A stretch of 64,000 nucleotides of DNA from Trichopria drosophilae. Taxonomy: Eukaryota > Arthropoda > Insecta > Hymenoptera > Diapriidae. The notes under the pieces were generated by a model that was given only the letters and a program-made list of their open reading frames with translations, was not told the DNA's origin and searched no databases. The stretch is taken from the NCBI GenBank assembly GCA_030407085.1, contig CM059582.1:19201501-19265500 (forward strand), read 5' to 3'. Below, in pieces: positions 25,560 through 37,014 of the stretch. How positions within the stretch are numbered: the stretch's first letter is position 1; each line of letters starts with the position of its first letter. The position numbers were made by a program, and so were the translations under genes.

Positions 25560-26160
25560 CATTTCCTACAAAAAATATTGTGAGAAAAAACGTTTCTTAG
25601 AATGTGCCAAAGAATATTCTCAATTCTTTTCAGAATGTATTGTCACAATTTATTATTTTTCAACAATTCAGAAAATCGAATTTGTGAAAGAAGTCATTTA
25701 AAAATATGAAAAAAAATTGAGATTAATCTTTGACTAATTCTAAAATATTTTTGTTCTAAGAAGATTTTCTCTGAAGTTTTGTCGAACACTATAGACTTTA
25801 GTCAAAATTTCCTTAGAGCCTTAGAACAAAATTATCTTAGAATTTGTCAAAGAATACACTAAAATTTTTTAGTTTAAACGATTTTTTGTTTCAAATTTTG
25901 TTTGTCCGAAAATTTACAAAATAAAAAATGATAAAAATATATTCTGAAAAAAATTGGGCATACTCTTTGATACATTCTCAGACATTTTTATTCATAGAAA
26001 ATTTTGTCTAAAGTTTATAGTTTTTATGAAAAAAATTTGTTTACTATTAAAAAGAAATTACTTACAGCCATCGCCATTTTGTGATCACGATGTTATTTTG
26101 TTCATATTTTCAAAATATGTCTTGCTATACTACAACTATATTTTCTTCACCTTCAGTGAA
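25560..26160. repeat. Repeat related to the interior of the 35-37 kb element
   Basis: Phrases such as CTATAGACTTTAG, CCTTAGAACAAAATTATCTTAGAATTTGTCAAAGAATA and AAAATTTTGTCTAAAGTTTATAGTTTTTATG also occur at 36.09-36.58 kb (CTTAGAACAAAATTGTCTTCGAATG, GCTGTCTAAAGTCGATAGTTTTAAAG). They run in both orientations within each copy. This suggests a decayed element of the same palindromic family. Confidence 0.45.
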
Positions 26161-26194
26161 GGAATTTTGTGACAGAAAATACTCTTTCGATGAG

Positions 26195-26768
26195 AAAAAA
26201 TCTTTTCTCCAAAAGTATAACCGATTTTTTGCATTTAAATAATATATTTAATTTTCTAATTAGGATAGCTCAATTATGATAACACCGTTGAAAAGCAACC
26301 TCGAAAATAGTACGATACATAACTTTCAATTTTTGTGATGTTCAATTTTCATACGAAATACTTGATTGGAATCAAAGTGCAAATAGTGTCCTTCCCGGGA
26401 TTAAAAAGCTGGAGGAAGCTTTGAATTCGGTCACTTCAGGCCAAAAAATTTCGAAGCCTATTTTCATGAAATGTCGACGTTTCAGACCCTATAGAGCAAA
26501 AAAAAAAACAAAAAAAAATTTGTGTGTTTAATCTTGTACCTACGTAGGTACGCTCAACCCTTTCGTCTCCAATCAAATAATGGACATTTTTGAGGGAAAA
26601 TTGCTACTTGCGAATGATATCTTGAATCAATCATATTCTTTTTTAAAAAAATCTCCACCGAGAGAAGAAACGGGAGAGTCAGTACTACATTTTTCAACAT
26701 TAAAAAACGCGATTCACACAAAAACATATATCGAATAAATCGGTAACTTTTATCCAACTACGAAATTC
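26195..26768. repeat. Interspersed repeat 'A', copy 1 (~575 bp)
   Basis: It aligns end to end with 32841-33425. Shared landmarks in order are GTATAACCGATTTTTT, TTTTCTAATTAGGATAGCTC, CCTTCCCGGGATTAAAAAGC, a TTCGGTCACTTCAGGCCAAA string, ATGTCGACGTTT, GTACGCTCA[AG]CCCTTTCGTCTCC, and ATCGAATAAATCGGTAACTT near the end. A minus-strand frame (26554-26757) has a counterpart in copy 2. It has no known domain and is interrupted differently, so I do not treat it as a gene. Confidence 0.7.
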
Positions 26769-26769
26769 G

Positions 26770-27900
26770 AAAGAGGAGACCAAAACTATCGATCTTGAGA
26801 TAATTCATTTTTTAGAAGGCGTTTTTAATAAATTTTACATAACTGAATATTGTATCTAAATTTAGGACGGTCGTAATGAAAAATTAACATTCTCTTTAAC
26901 ACTTTTTTCCAGTAATTTAAATAATAATTATTATTCTTCAAAATTCCTATTGAAGAATAGGTATTATGAAGATTTCTATCCTCTCAAAATAAATAATCAT
27001 TTTTTACGTAATGGTAGTTTCAGCACTAAATGTGTGCATTCTTATGTTTACTATCAAGGATATAATAGTGCTACCATTATATGTAAATGTATATAACATT
27101 CCACATCTTAGAAAAAACTATATATAGAATAAGAAATATATAGCGTATATCTGTTCATAAATAAACAAAATTTAAAAGAAGAAAAATTATTTATTGTTAT
27201 AACAATCGATAATTCCATCCAATTCTCATGAAATTTTATTATAAGAGGAAAATGTTTTGCGGAAATGATTGATTATTCCATGTGTATTCCACATATGTTC
27301 CCTCAGTTTGCTGCGAATCGTGAAAATAGCGGGTATTATAAGCAAATATCAAGTACAGTTCGTTTGCTTGTAATAACAAATACAGGGTTATTACTGACTG
27401 ATTCTCGGTATAAAGCTCCAATTAGGCAAAGTGGTGTTGTACATATTTTACTACAAAATTGGTAAAGTACAAATTAGATGTACACAGAGATAGATATGTA
27501 CGAATTAACTAAGGGCATTATTAATAAATATAAATAATTGAATTATATTCAATATAAATAGTAATATTGTCAAATTTAAGAATGATTAAAGTTTAAGCCC
27601 ATATTTAGCTCAAAAAGAAACATTTTTAATAAAATTTGTTGTATCCAACTGTTAGTGATCAATAAGTGGTTATTATACAATGTCATATTTGTCCCTCTTT
27701 CCTGTAAAATAATATCCTGAAATATACATTTGGGCATTGTCGTAAATTTGTTTAAAAAACTTCGGAAACCTATAGTAGTAGTAGAAATTTTATTGCCTTC
27801 ACAAAAATTGTGCTTAGAAGACTTTGTTTTAAAATATTCTAATATTTATAAGATTTTCGTTTAAATATCAGCCATAATTTACACAAAATGTACACTAAAC
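26770..27900. other. AT-rich stretch, nothing recognised
   Basis: Short frames only. Confidence 0.45.
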
Positions 27901-27901
27901 T

Positions 27902-27905
<4 letters not shown>

Positions 27906-27992
<87 letters not shown>

Positions 27993-28014
27993 GTCTCTCT
28001 CTGTCGCTCTCTCT
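27906..28014. repeat. (CT)n microsatellite
   Basis: A nearly uninterrupted CT run of about 70 bp continues with T, G and C interruptions to about 28045. The 80-codon 'LSLSLS' frame over it is a translation of the repeat. Confidence 0.95.
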
Positions 28015-28499
28015 CGTTCTTTCCCTCCCCGTCTCTCTATCTCTCTGCCACGCTAAAACGAGAAATTCATCATTTAGTTAAAAAGAGGCTTCTATTTAAG
28101 CGTTCTATAATGTTTGCAAATGTATTTTAATTCATATTGGAAATGATAACAACGGAAAACATTGCTAGTGGAAAATTCAGTCATTGGAAAACAGGGACTG
28201 AAAATTGCGGAGTGCAAATTGTGGATTGGAACTTATGATCCCCAATTCAATATGATAATTAGCCTATTCTATTTAAGTTTTTGTGCAGTTTCTTCAATAT
28301 AATGAACAATAAAAACAATTATCTATATTTCACTCTCTTTTTCTCTATCTTGATTATCTCGATCATCTCCATTCATCTAATTCCTCTCCCTCTTTATTGC
28401 ACAAAATCTACATATTTTGTCAAGAAACATCGAAGAATATGTCTGTAGTTTACGAAATATCGATATACCATATTTGACTGCTGATTACAGTAAAAAATA

Positions 28500-29990
28500 G
28501 TGTCCAGACATACACCGGTCTCTTAAACAACAAAAAAAGACAATGAAAATGCATCCAAAATCGAGATGGAGCGGATGTTTTTATATCATCTGTAGATGTA
28601 AAATATCGAAGTATGGAAATCCTAGCTGATCCCTTTTTCGAGATATCGACATTTATGTGTTTTTAAACTTTCGCCATACATGTTAAGTTTATTTAATTTG
28701 TATCAAATGTAATTGAATAATAATGAAAAATATGTTTGGCTCAATTTTACGATTAAATTGGAGGCAATTCGAAGATAACGTGCGGTTGTTACAATTTTCG
28801 AAACCAGAAGAAACTTAATATTTCCCACTTTCAACGTAACCCAGGATCAACGATGAGAACGTAATGGTATTCTGGTCCAATTTCTTTTTATTTCTTTTTA
28901 AACTTTTTTTTTTATTTTTGAATTGTGTTAGAAAAATTAAATAAAAAATGAAACTTGTAATATGAATAAAAAGTTACATATGAAGAGATGGAAACTCAAC
29001 AACTTCTTTTAGAATGCTTTAATGATTTGATAAATTATTAAGATCGTTGATTTTAGAATGCCTCAAGAATTTTAAAATAAAGGACATTTGGTATTTACAT
29101 TTAGTTGGCGATACCTTTATTTATGCATTTATCTAATAACGATCCAACTTTGCCTGAAGCGAAACATTTAACAATTTTATCCCTTGCTTTAAATGCTGCC
29201 ATGTAGGGTAAAATTGGAAAAAAACCCTAATTCATTGCACAACTGCGGGTCCTCCTTGATACGAGGGATAGTTTTATTATCCATAACAAGGCTTTTTCTC
29301 GGTCTATTAAAGGTACTAAACCTCTTGAAAATAAGTGGTTAAAAAAACCAAGTCGTATATGTAGTTTAGGGATGACGCATTTTTGCACCTGACAGTTTTC
29401 ACTACAGGCGATTTTGAAATGTTCTATATAGTCCAGAATACTTCTTTTGAACGTGCTAACGGCAGACAAATGAGAAAACTAACTTTAATAAAATCATTTT
29501 ATAAAATCAACGATCTTAATAATTTTTCGAATCATTCAAGCCTTGTAAAAGCAGTTGTTAAGTTTTCATCTCTTGATATTTAACTTTTTATTTATTTTAC
29601 AAGTTTCATTTCTTACTTGATTTTTCTAACAACATTTAAGAAGACAAAAAAATGTTTAAAAAATTCCAAATAAAAAAATGGGACCAGCATCTACGTCATC
29701 GGCGTTCGTCCTGGGTTACGCTGAAAGTGGGAAACATCCGCGCCTTATCTTTAAATGACCTTAATTTTAATTGTAAAATTGGGCCGAACATATGTTTCAT
29801 TGTTATTCAAATACATTGTAACATGAATGGTGAAAATTTAAAAACGCAGAAATGTCGACATCTCGAAAAAGGTTTAAGCTAGGATTTCCATACTTCGATA
29901 TTTGACATCAACAAGTGATATAGAAACCTCCCTTCTATTCAGATTTTGGATCTATTTATATTGCATTTTTTTTTTTGAGAAGAGACCCTT
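28500..29990. mobile_element. Large foldback element (~1.5 kb) with ~370-bp loop
   Basis: The left arm (about 28500-29095) reappears in reverse complement at about 29475-29990. Matching landmarks include TTTTATATCATCTGTAGATG / CATCAACAAGTGATATAGAA, ATATCGAAGTATGGAAATCCTAGCT, CCCACTTTCAACGTAACCCAGGA / TCCTGGGTTACGCTGAAAGTGGG, and ATTATTAAGATCGTTGATTTT / AAAATCAACGATCTTAATAAT. Similarity decays at the outer ends, so the exact borders are uncertain. The loop holds a protein-like remnant (separate entry). Confidence 0.7.
29103..29478 (-). pseudogene. Protein-like remnant inside the foldback loop, unrecognised
   Basis: On the minus strand one frame runs for about 83 codons to a TAG at 29227-29229. 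It then continues in the same frame for about 40 more codons to a TAA near 29103. The peptide looks like ordinary protein rather than AT-rich noise. It has conserved-looking aromatic and charged spacing, a CSENCQVQKC cysteine cluster in the first half and a K/G-rich tail. I cannot name a family. Its place in the loop of a foldback suggests the 3' part of a transposase frame or a captured host fragment. There is no start codon context and no second copy in the window. The single internal stop marks it as dead. Confidence 0.35.
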
Positions 29991-29999
29991 GCATACTAA

Positions 30000-31165
30000 A
30001 TTTATTATCATACAAAATCTAAAGAACTACAATTTCTTACATTTCAATTCTCTTAAAATATATGAATCCGACACAGACATTTGTTAGTTTACAACAAAAT
30101 ACATAAAGTATCTAATCCTCCAAAAGAAAGTTTATAATTTTTTTATATTACGAATTGTTCATTATCTCCTTTTTCGGATTTCACATTGACTTTATGAAGA
30201 AAGTACATACACTAAATAAATGATATGCCACGTTTACAGGACATTGGATCCTTTCAGAAGTAATCGAGGCTTGTCTCGCGAAATTGATTCACCTCCGCAT
30301 TCAAAAGCAAAACGGCTAACGTTTTAAAAAGGTCTCGGACTATTAAAATAAAAGTAAAATTTGCGATTTAGAAAAAAAAGTGATGTCATGGACCGGAAAA
30401 AAAACAAAACTAATGTGGAAGCTTAAAAACTTCATAGAAAGATTCGCAAGTACAGTTTGTGAGCAAATCTTAATTACATTGTTTTAAGGGTATGTTCATT
30501 ACATGGGCATGTACCGCCTAATATAAGTTTTAATTGCAATTAAAAAAAAAGTGAATAGATATAAATTTGTATGTGATGTGTTCGACAAAATTTCAAGACT
30601 ACTTGGTGAATATTTGAAAGAAATTTGTAGCTCTACCAAAGGATTCATTTACCTAGTTGTCATCTGTAATCATTAAACTTATATGCTTCGAAGCTTCTTC
30701 TTACTTTTAATATTGTTAAGGTAATGATTCCAGTCTGAACAACTGTAAAATACCTTAAAATAATTCAATAACAATTTTTTTGTTCGATGTTATATATTTA
30801 AGGCGAAACTAATTTCAATCGTTAGGATAACTTTCTATTATTTTATAGTAAAGCTTTTTTCATATATATTAAGTTGCCACTTTTTCCTAGTGATAAAAAT
30901 GGGTTACTTTTAATGACACACTATAACTAACTTTATTTTGTATCCTGTACACGCTCTGCAGACCAAGAAAATATGGTTGTTCCAGTGATTTTTTATTACA
31001 CACATAAAATGATCGATTTGGGGTTTCGAAATAGGATCTTTTTAGATCACTATTTTAAGGTATAGGACATTTTAGCGCCTCCGCCTTTCTAGAACCAGAC
31101 TATTTGACCTTGGTTTTTGTTGCGAGAATTATTTTAGATCAAAATGGGGGAAGCGCAGAAATGAC
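30000..31165. other. AT-rich stretch, nothing recognised
   Basis: Short frames only. Confidence 0.45.
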
Positions 31166-31170
31166 TAAGC

Positions 31171-31360
31171 TAAAGAACCAGTCGGAACTTGGCCTACCCT
31201 TAATAAGGGCTAAATCATTTGCAGGCCCTGAATCTAACCTAAGGAATCAGTCAGAACTTCGACTACCCTTAATAATACCTAAAAGCATATGCGGATTTTA
31301 AAACTAACCTAACCTAACCAGTCAGATCTCCGCCTACTCCTAATAAGGCATAAAAGACTG
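31171..31360. repeat. ~70-bp tandem repeat, three units, with CCTAA-rich junctions
   Basis: The units start with GAA[CT]CAGTC[GA]GAACTT[GC] at about 31175 and 31244, and with AACCAGTCAGATCT at about 31316. Each continues CTACCCTTAATAA or CTACTCCTAATAA. The junction of units 2 and 3 contains TAACCTAACCTAACC, so a short telomere-like string has grown at a unit boundary. Confidence 0.7.
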
Positions 31361-31650
31361 TAGTTGCATAGGGAAATTTTGTTCGGGGAAATTCTCATGA
31401 GGAATTTACTTCCGAGAAATTATTTTCTGGTAAATAAAGTCCGGTCATGATAAATATGAAATGTTACATCTGCTTTACTCAAATATTTTAAATTTTACAG
31501 ACATTTAAAATGCTGAAAACATTCAAGAGAGGACAGACAAGGGGGTGAGAGGTCAAGCTGATGGCCGCATGGTATTACGTGAGGGGAGGTAGGGGCCATT
31601 ATGTGGTTTATATATGGACAACCCTATAGCTATTTCAAAAAACGCATTGG

Positions 31651-31737
31651 CTCCAAAACGGTGGGGCCAAAACATCTTAGCGCCAAAACGACCATCGCCA
31701 AAACGGTGGCGTCAAATCGTCCGCACCAAAACGTTCC
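31651..31737. repeat. 14-16-bp minisatellite, CCAAAACG core
   Basis: The core CCAAAACG or a near variant recurs six times (31653, 31667, 31683, 31698, 31712, 31726) at 14-16-bp spacing with G/C-rich linkers such as GGTGG. Open frames across it are repeat translations. Confidence 0.65.
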
Positions 31738-31739
31738 GC

Positions 31740-32035
31740 TATTTTATTACCAATTACTGCCTTTTCCATTATCACATAGTAAAACAGTTATTTTTTTATT
31801 ATTTTATGATATCATTATATGAATAACTGGGACGACAAAATCAATGTAGACGTGTATCAAAGTACATATTAAACAACCGCCCAAAATTTAATTATTATAT
31901 ATTTTCAATTAGTCATTCCCGTTTTAACTTATAAAATTGTAAAAATGCGATAAGCTATTTGAAATTATCTCATTTTCCAGTATTTTCTTCTACAATATTA
32001 AAAATTTGCATCAAACATATTGGATTCCTTTTTAA
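31740..32035. other. AT-rich stretch, nothing recognised
   Basis: No notable feature. Confidence 0.4.
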
Positions 32036-32640
32036 ATGACTCGGAAAGCCACCCTATTTTTTGACGTTCGCGCAGAAAGACCCCTTAATAGCAGTATTAT
32101 TCTAATATCATATAAACGGCGAGTTCCTCCGAATTCGAATTCCGAACAACTTCGGAACCGTTCGAGTCGTCAATCATATTCTTCATTTGGCACGCCAAAA
32201 GTCCCCGCGAAACTTTTCCCCGTCAGGCTGAATACGCTAATGGGCGAATATTTTTCACGACTCCAAACCTGTCGTTGCCAGATTCGCTCTCGCATGATCG
32301 TAACTTAAAGACGAACCCATAAGGCTCGCTGAGCTTTCGCTCTGGAACCTTTTAAAGTGGAACAAAGAGCCGGAACGGTTAAAAAAAATAAAGAAAGAAA
32401 AAAAAAGTTACAGAAAGAAGCTTTATACGGGCCGTCACACCGTGCGTTTTACTCGAGCGTAAATTCTCGGCCGGTAGCAGAGGAAACGACGTCCCAAAGT
32501 GTTTCGGTTCTCAGGCTAATTACAAGAATATGTCTTTGATCTTACAAGACGGTAAAGGAAGAACTTCCGAAGACCTTTGCAACCTGGTCTCCTCTTCCAT
32601 TGTGATGCTTACTTGAACGAATCTATCGTTTCGTGCGGAA
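32036..32640. other. GC-richer island
   Basis: The GC content rises between AT-rich flanks, with repeated TTCGAATTCCGAA-like words near 32130 and CpGs to 32620. Frames at 32036-32308 and 32357-32539 have no recognisable motif. A candidate regulatory or untranslated segment; no gene call. Confidence 0.3.
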
Positions 32641-32807
32641 AATTAGAAATAGAATTCCATATTTAATAATAGAGGTGAGAAAGTGATTTATTGAGGACAA
32701 AATGTCTCGAATAAATTATGAATTGGATGGAAAATGATGAAGCAACGAGCTTGGTTTTCCACTTTATATATAAATGATACATTTTATACTCAACACAGCG
32801 AATTTTT

Positions 32808-33781
32808 AGGTGCACCTCAAAAACCCGGCAAATCACAAAAAAACATTTTCTTCAAATGTATAACCGATTTTTTTCGTTTTTTTTTTTACATTTAAATAAT
32901 ATATCTAATTTTCTAATTAGGATAGCTCAATTTTTATAACGCCATTGAAAAGCGACCTCGAAAATAGTACGACACATAACTTCCAATTTTTGTGATGTTC
33001 GATTTTCATACGAAATACTTAATTGGAATCGAAGTGCAAATAGTGTCCTTCCCGGGATTAAAAAGCTGGACGAAGCTTTGAATTCGGTCACTTCAGGCCA
33101 AAAAATTTCAATGCATATTTTCATGAAATGTCGACGTTTTAGACTTATAGAGCACAAAAAAAAACAAAAAAAATTGTGTTTGTGATCTTGTACGTACGTA
33201 GGTACGCTCAGCCCTTTCGTCTCCAGTCTAATAATCGACATTTTGGCGGCAAAAATTGCTCCTGGCGGATGATATCTTGAATCATTCATATTCTTTTTTG
33301 AGAAAAAATCCAAGGAGAGAAGAAAAGGTACAGTCAGTACTACATTTTTCGACGTTAAAAAATGCGATCCACGAAAAAAGATATATCGAATAAATCGGTA
33401 ACTTTTATCCAACTACGAGATTCTACTCAAAAACCCGGCAAATCACAAAACAGATATTTCCAAAACACGATATTCACATACCAGACATTTACAAAACAGA
33501 TATTCAAACCCCAGACATTTTAAAATGTACATATTCTGAGAATGTAATTAATGATTTAATTCTAAGTGTGCCTAATAAATAATCTGGGGTCAAACGGATT
33601 TGGCACTCAAGTGACCTATAAAATGAATCCCTTGGTGAAACATTTCTGATCTTGAAATTACCTTTTAGTGAGACCTCAAGGATGTCGACACGAGATCATT
33701 TTTTTTTAAATGTCTGGTTTTTGAATGTTGGGTTTTTGAAGTGTCGGTTTTGTGATTTGTCGGGTTTTTGAGGGTGCACCC
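32808..33781. mobile_element. MITE 'GGGTGCACC', copy 1, with nested insertion
   Basis: The left end AGGTGCACCTCAAAAACCCG and the right end (complement GGGTGCACCCTCAAAAACCC) are terminal inverted repeats. The flanks GAATTTTT (32800-32807) and CAATTTTT (33782-33789) match at 7 of 8 bases, consistent with an 8-bp target duplication. Both subterminal regions carry short phrases of the type CAGACATT / AATGTCTGG. Without the nested repeat the element would be about 364 bp. No transposase is present. Confidence 0.8.
32841..33425. repeat. Interspersed repeat 'A', copy 2, nested in the MITE
   Basis: It is homologous to 26195-26768 over its full length. It is flanked by an exact 25-bp direct repeat of MITE sequence (32816-32840 and 33426-33450), as expected if the insertion duplicated its target. 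A 161-codon minus-strand frame (32927-33412) shares its N-terminal translation with copy 1 but shows no known domain. I treat it as repeat sequence. Confidence 0.75.
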
Positions 33782-33839
33782 CAATTTTTCTACTTAGGTT
33801 GGTATGGAATGGAAAGTATATTTCAAAGATTTAATCATC

Positions 33840-35056
33840 CCCATTTTTGCAGCATTATATCAGATTGAGTTTTTAGTAAGAATTCTTCCTGGTTGCATAT
33901 AATTTTTCGCACTTATTATTACTTCGACCCAGACTAAGTCTTGACGAAGTATTGAATTTGGTCACTTCGGGCATAAAAATTACCCTATAGTTTTTCATCA
34001 AATGTCGACGTTTCAGACCCTAAGGAACCCAAATCAACAATAAAAAAATTTGTGTCCATGATCTTGTACGTACGTACGTCCGTACGTCCCGTTTGTTTGT
34101 CTCGCTATAACTCGCGAACGGATAGGCGTATTGACATAATTTTTTTTTTTAAATACGCGTCTTGGCATAACTTAGATCTGATTAGGTTTTGGCGCAGATC
34201 CATCCGTCCATTACTAAAAAAAATTAGCCCCAATTAAGTTTCTTCGTAGTTTATGCATTTATTTTGAAAAATACAAATTTTATTAAAAAAATGTTTCAAA
34301 CAAAAAAGATAGAACATGAGATTCTCTACAAAAAAGGTTCTATGCATTTTCTTCCTAAAGTCAACGATAATGCCACAAAAACTGGTTTAAAATGTTTATG
34401 ACTATTGTCTGAAAAAGTATTGTATTTGGTCACCTCGGCAAAAAAAATTATCCAATAGTTTTTCATCAAATTTCGACGTTTCGACCCCCTACCCCCCAGG
34501 GGTAGTCTTGGCCAGCCCCTCGGGCGCGAAATTCTTTTACGCCCTTGATATGAAAATAACTATTTCGATATATCCAAACGATGTCTTATAGTATCTAAAA
34601 GATATCCGTCAGAGATCTTTTCGACACTTTAAAGATATCTTTGACGAAATATATGTATATATACTGTATATATAAGATCATAATGATACAGACAGTAATT
34701 AATAAAACACTGTAAACATGTAATATGCATCGAATAGTCGATTAGAATACAAGTGCATGAAGTAAGTGTTTTGCAACTTTTAATTATTAATACATCGGCT
34801 GGCCTGTTGTCGGGGTCGAAGTTTTGATAATGCTCATTTTCAATTTTCATACATATAAGAAATACTATATTGTTGTAACATATCTATCGAGGCCACTTGG
34901 ACCTAAATATGATTGGACCCCCAAATATCAATATAATTTTATCATATAATTGATAGCTGTTAGTAAACAACCGAATATTAAGGAGTAGCCGACTCTCTAC
35001 TGGGTCGATGTTTCTGAGCGAGCGAAGCGAGCGAGGCACCACGCCAACACTAGTTT
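33840..35056. repeat. Repeat block related to 'A', with a Helitron-like right end
   Basis: Segments 33935-34090 and 34405-34500 share the TTTGGTCAC[TC]TCGG, TTTTTCATCAAAT[GT]TCGACG and GATCTTGTACGTACGTA words with repeat A, as two diverged internal copies. After a CGTACGTACGTCCG run comes CTATAACTCGCGAACGGATA. The block closes with GAGCGAGCGAAGCGAGCGAG and then CACCACGCCAACACTAG|T. The final CTAG followed by T fits the Helitron 3' rule (CTRR, inserted before T), but the hairpin expected just upstream is weak. Confidence 0.4.
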
Positions 35057-35082
35057 TTCATTATATTTATTTATAACTTTTA

Positions 35083-37007
35083 CCCTTTAACGCCCAGACG
35101 TCCAGAAACTCTAATACAACTTCACTTTTAACTTTTTATAGAATGAAGATATCAATGAATGCAAGATAATTTTTTGAAAACTGAATATAACACGCAACTT
35201 TTTTATTGGGACAGATTTGTGTTTTGATCGTTCGGTAAATTTCTTCGACCAATTTTGGAATCACGTTATTTTTTTATGTTTTAAAATAGTCGCTGGGTTG
35301 TGAATCACCAGTCAAATACTGATGAAAATCGGAAAAATTGATATGAAACACTCAGAATTGTATGGAAAACGAAAAATGCATTTATTTACATAAAAACACT
35401 TTGTTTTAATGGATCGAATGATATTTGAAGTTCTGATACAACTCTAGCATGCAATACTGGTTGTTCTTAAGCCAGCCATGATGCAATTTTGGAAACGACA
35501 AATAGAAAATACTCACCATCTTCGTATGATATAAACCAATATTAAATCGAAAAATACAATCAAAGCACGCAACAAATATACATAACACTTACCTTTCCAT
35601 CACAAATTCAGCCACTTGAATAGCACTTTACAAAGAATCAGAAAACTTTTCGCGATCATTTATTGACTATTCTTCTCCACCTGTCACAAGTAAGTCACAA
35701 GCGGACTCTATGCTTTAGTTTTAACACAGAAACTGGCTCATGGTAAAATACAAGCTTACACAGACAGATTATCCCCAAACTAAAGTATTTAGACTTTTTC
35801 GGGGATGCTCTTTTAAATTTTTAAATTTAGAGAGAAAAAGTAAATATTTTCACTAGATTTTGAATGTTTTTTGTAAACATATCTTGTTCTTTCGACATTT
35901 TTTTTTCATGAATCCAAATTTTAATAATTTTTCATGTCCACCGACTTATAATGCACGTTTTTGTTAGACCCAATACTTCTATTAAGTATTCCTGAGGAAA
36001 CAACATTTTTACAGCACGACGGATCCAAAATGGTAGCCGCAATGACAGCTTCTTTTTTTAAATTGCCACATTTTTTTCTCGATAATAATAGACTGTAGAT
36101 AAAATTGCCTTAGAATGGGCTAAAGAATATCTTGCAATTTTTGTAAAATGTTTTGATGCAATTTTTGGAATTTCAAACTGGAAAAATCGTAATTTTGAAA
36201 AAAGTAATTAAATAAATTTTTTTAAATTTGAAAGTTGCCTTTAAATAATTTTAAGACAATTTTGTTCCACAAAAATGCTGTCTAAAGTCGATAGTTTTAA
36301 AGGAAAATCAGTATTGAAATCTTAATAATTAATTGTGAAGAAACAAATCATAATTTTAATCATTTGTGTCGTTCACAACTATAAACTTTAGAGAACATTT
36401 TCTTAGAACAAAATTGTCTTCGAATGCTCTCAAGTTTTTTTAAATGACTTTTTCAAAATTTCTATTTGTCACCTTTTCGAAAAAACAAAAATTCAAGACA
36501 TTCTAATTGCAGGGTATTTTTTGGCAATTTTAAGACACTATTGTTCAAAGAATATATCCTCTAAAGTCTGTAGATTCCTAGTCTAAGAAATAAATTTTGT
36601 TGCGTCTACCATTTTGCATCCGCCATACTGTAAAAAAAAATTGTACCTCTAGAACTCGTTAGGTCGACATTCGGGTCCACAGATAACATACATTAAATGT
36701 AGGGGGAGGCTAAAAATTTTTTTAAAATTTGGATTCATTGGGAAACAATATCATAAAAACACGATATTTTTACAAAAAACATTTAAAATCTAGTGAAAAG
36801 ATTTACTTTTAAACTTAAAATTGCAAATCGAAAAGAGCGACCCCGAAAACATCTAAATACGTTAGTTTGGACAAAAACGAAAATCATTTGTGCAATATAT
36901 ATATTTTTTTTTCATATTGAGCTTTCAAGCCTATTCGAGGTTTCTTCAGCTTAATTTATATACTATGGATTTGAAGTAGAATTTCAGGACTTCTGGGAAT
37001 TAAAGGG
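35083..37007. mobile_element. Palindromic piggyBac-like element, 1.9 kb, non-autonomous
   Basis: The left end CCCTTTAACGCCCAGACGTC and the right end (complement CCCTTTAATTCCCAGAAGTC) agree over about 31 bp with a few mismatches. The right flank is TTAA (37008-37011); the left is TTTA (35079-35082), a one-base decay of TTAA. Subterminal blocks near 35775-35885 and 36770-36885 are inverted copies (CCAAACTAAAGTATTTAGAC against its complement, then CGGGG[AT][TC]GCTCTTTT and TTTTCACTAGATTTT). The interior carries repeats shared with 25.56-26.16 kb. There is no transposase frame. Confidence 0.75.
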
Positions 37008-37014
37008 TTAATGA

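Noticed and set aside
27888..28130. 80-codon open frame rich in LSLS
   Set aside because: It is a translation of the CT microsatellite.
32927..33412. 161-codon minus-strand frame in repeat A
   Set aside because: Shared with another copy only in part and broken differently there. No known domain, so treated as repeat sequence.
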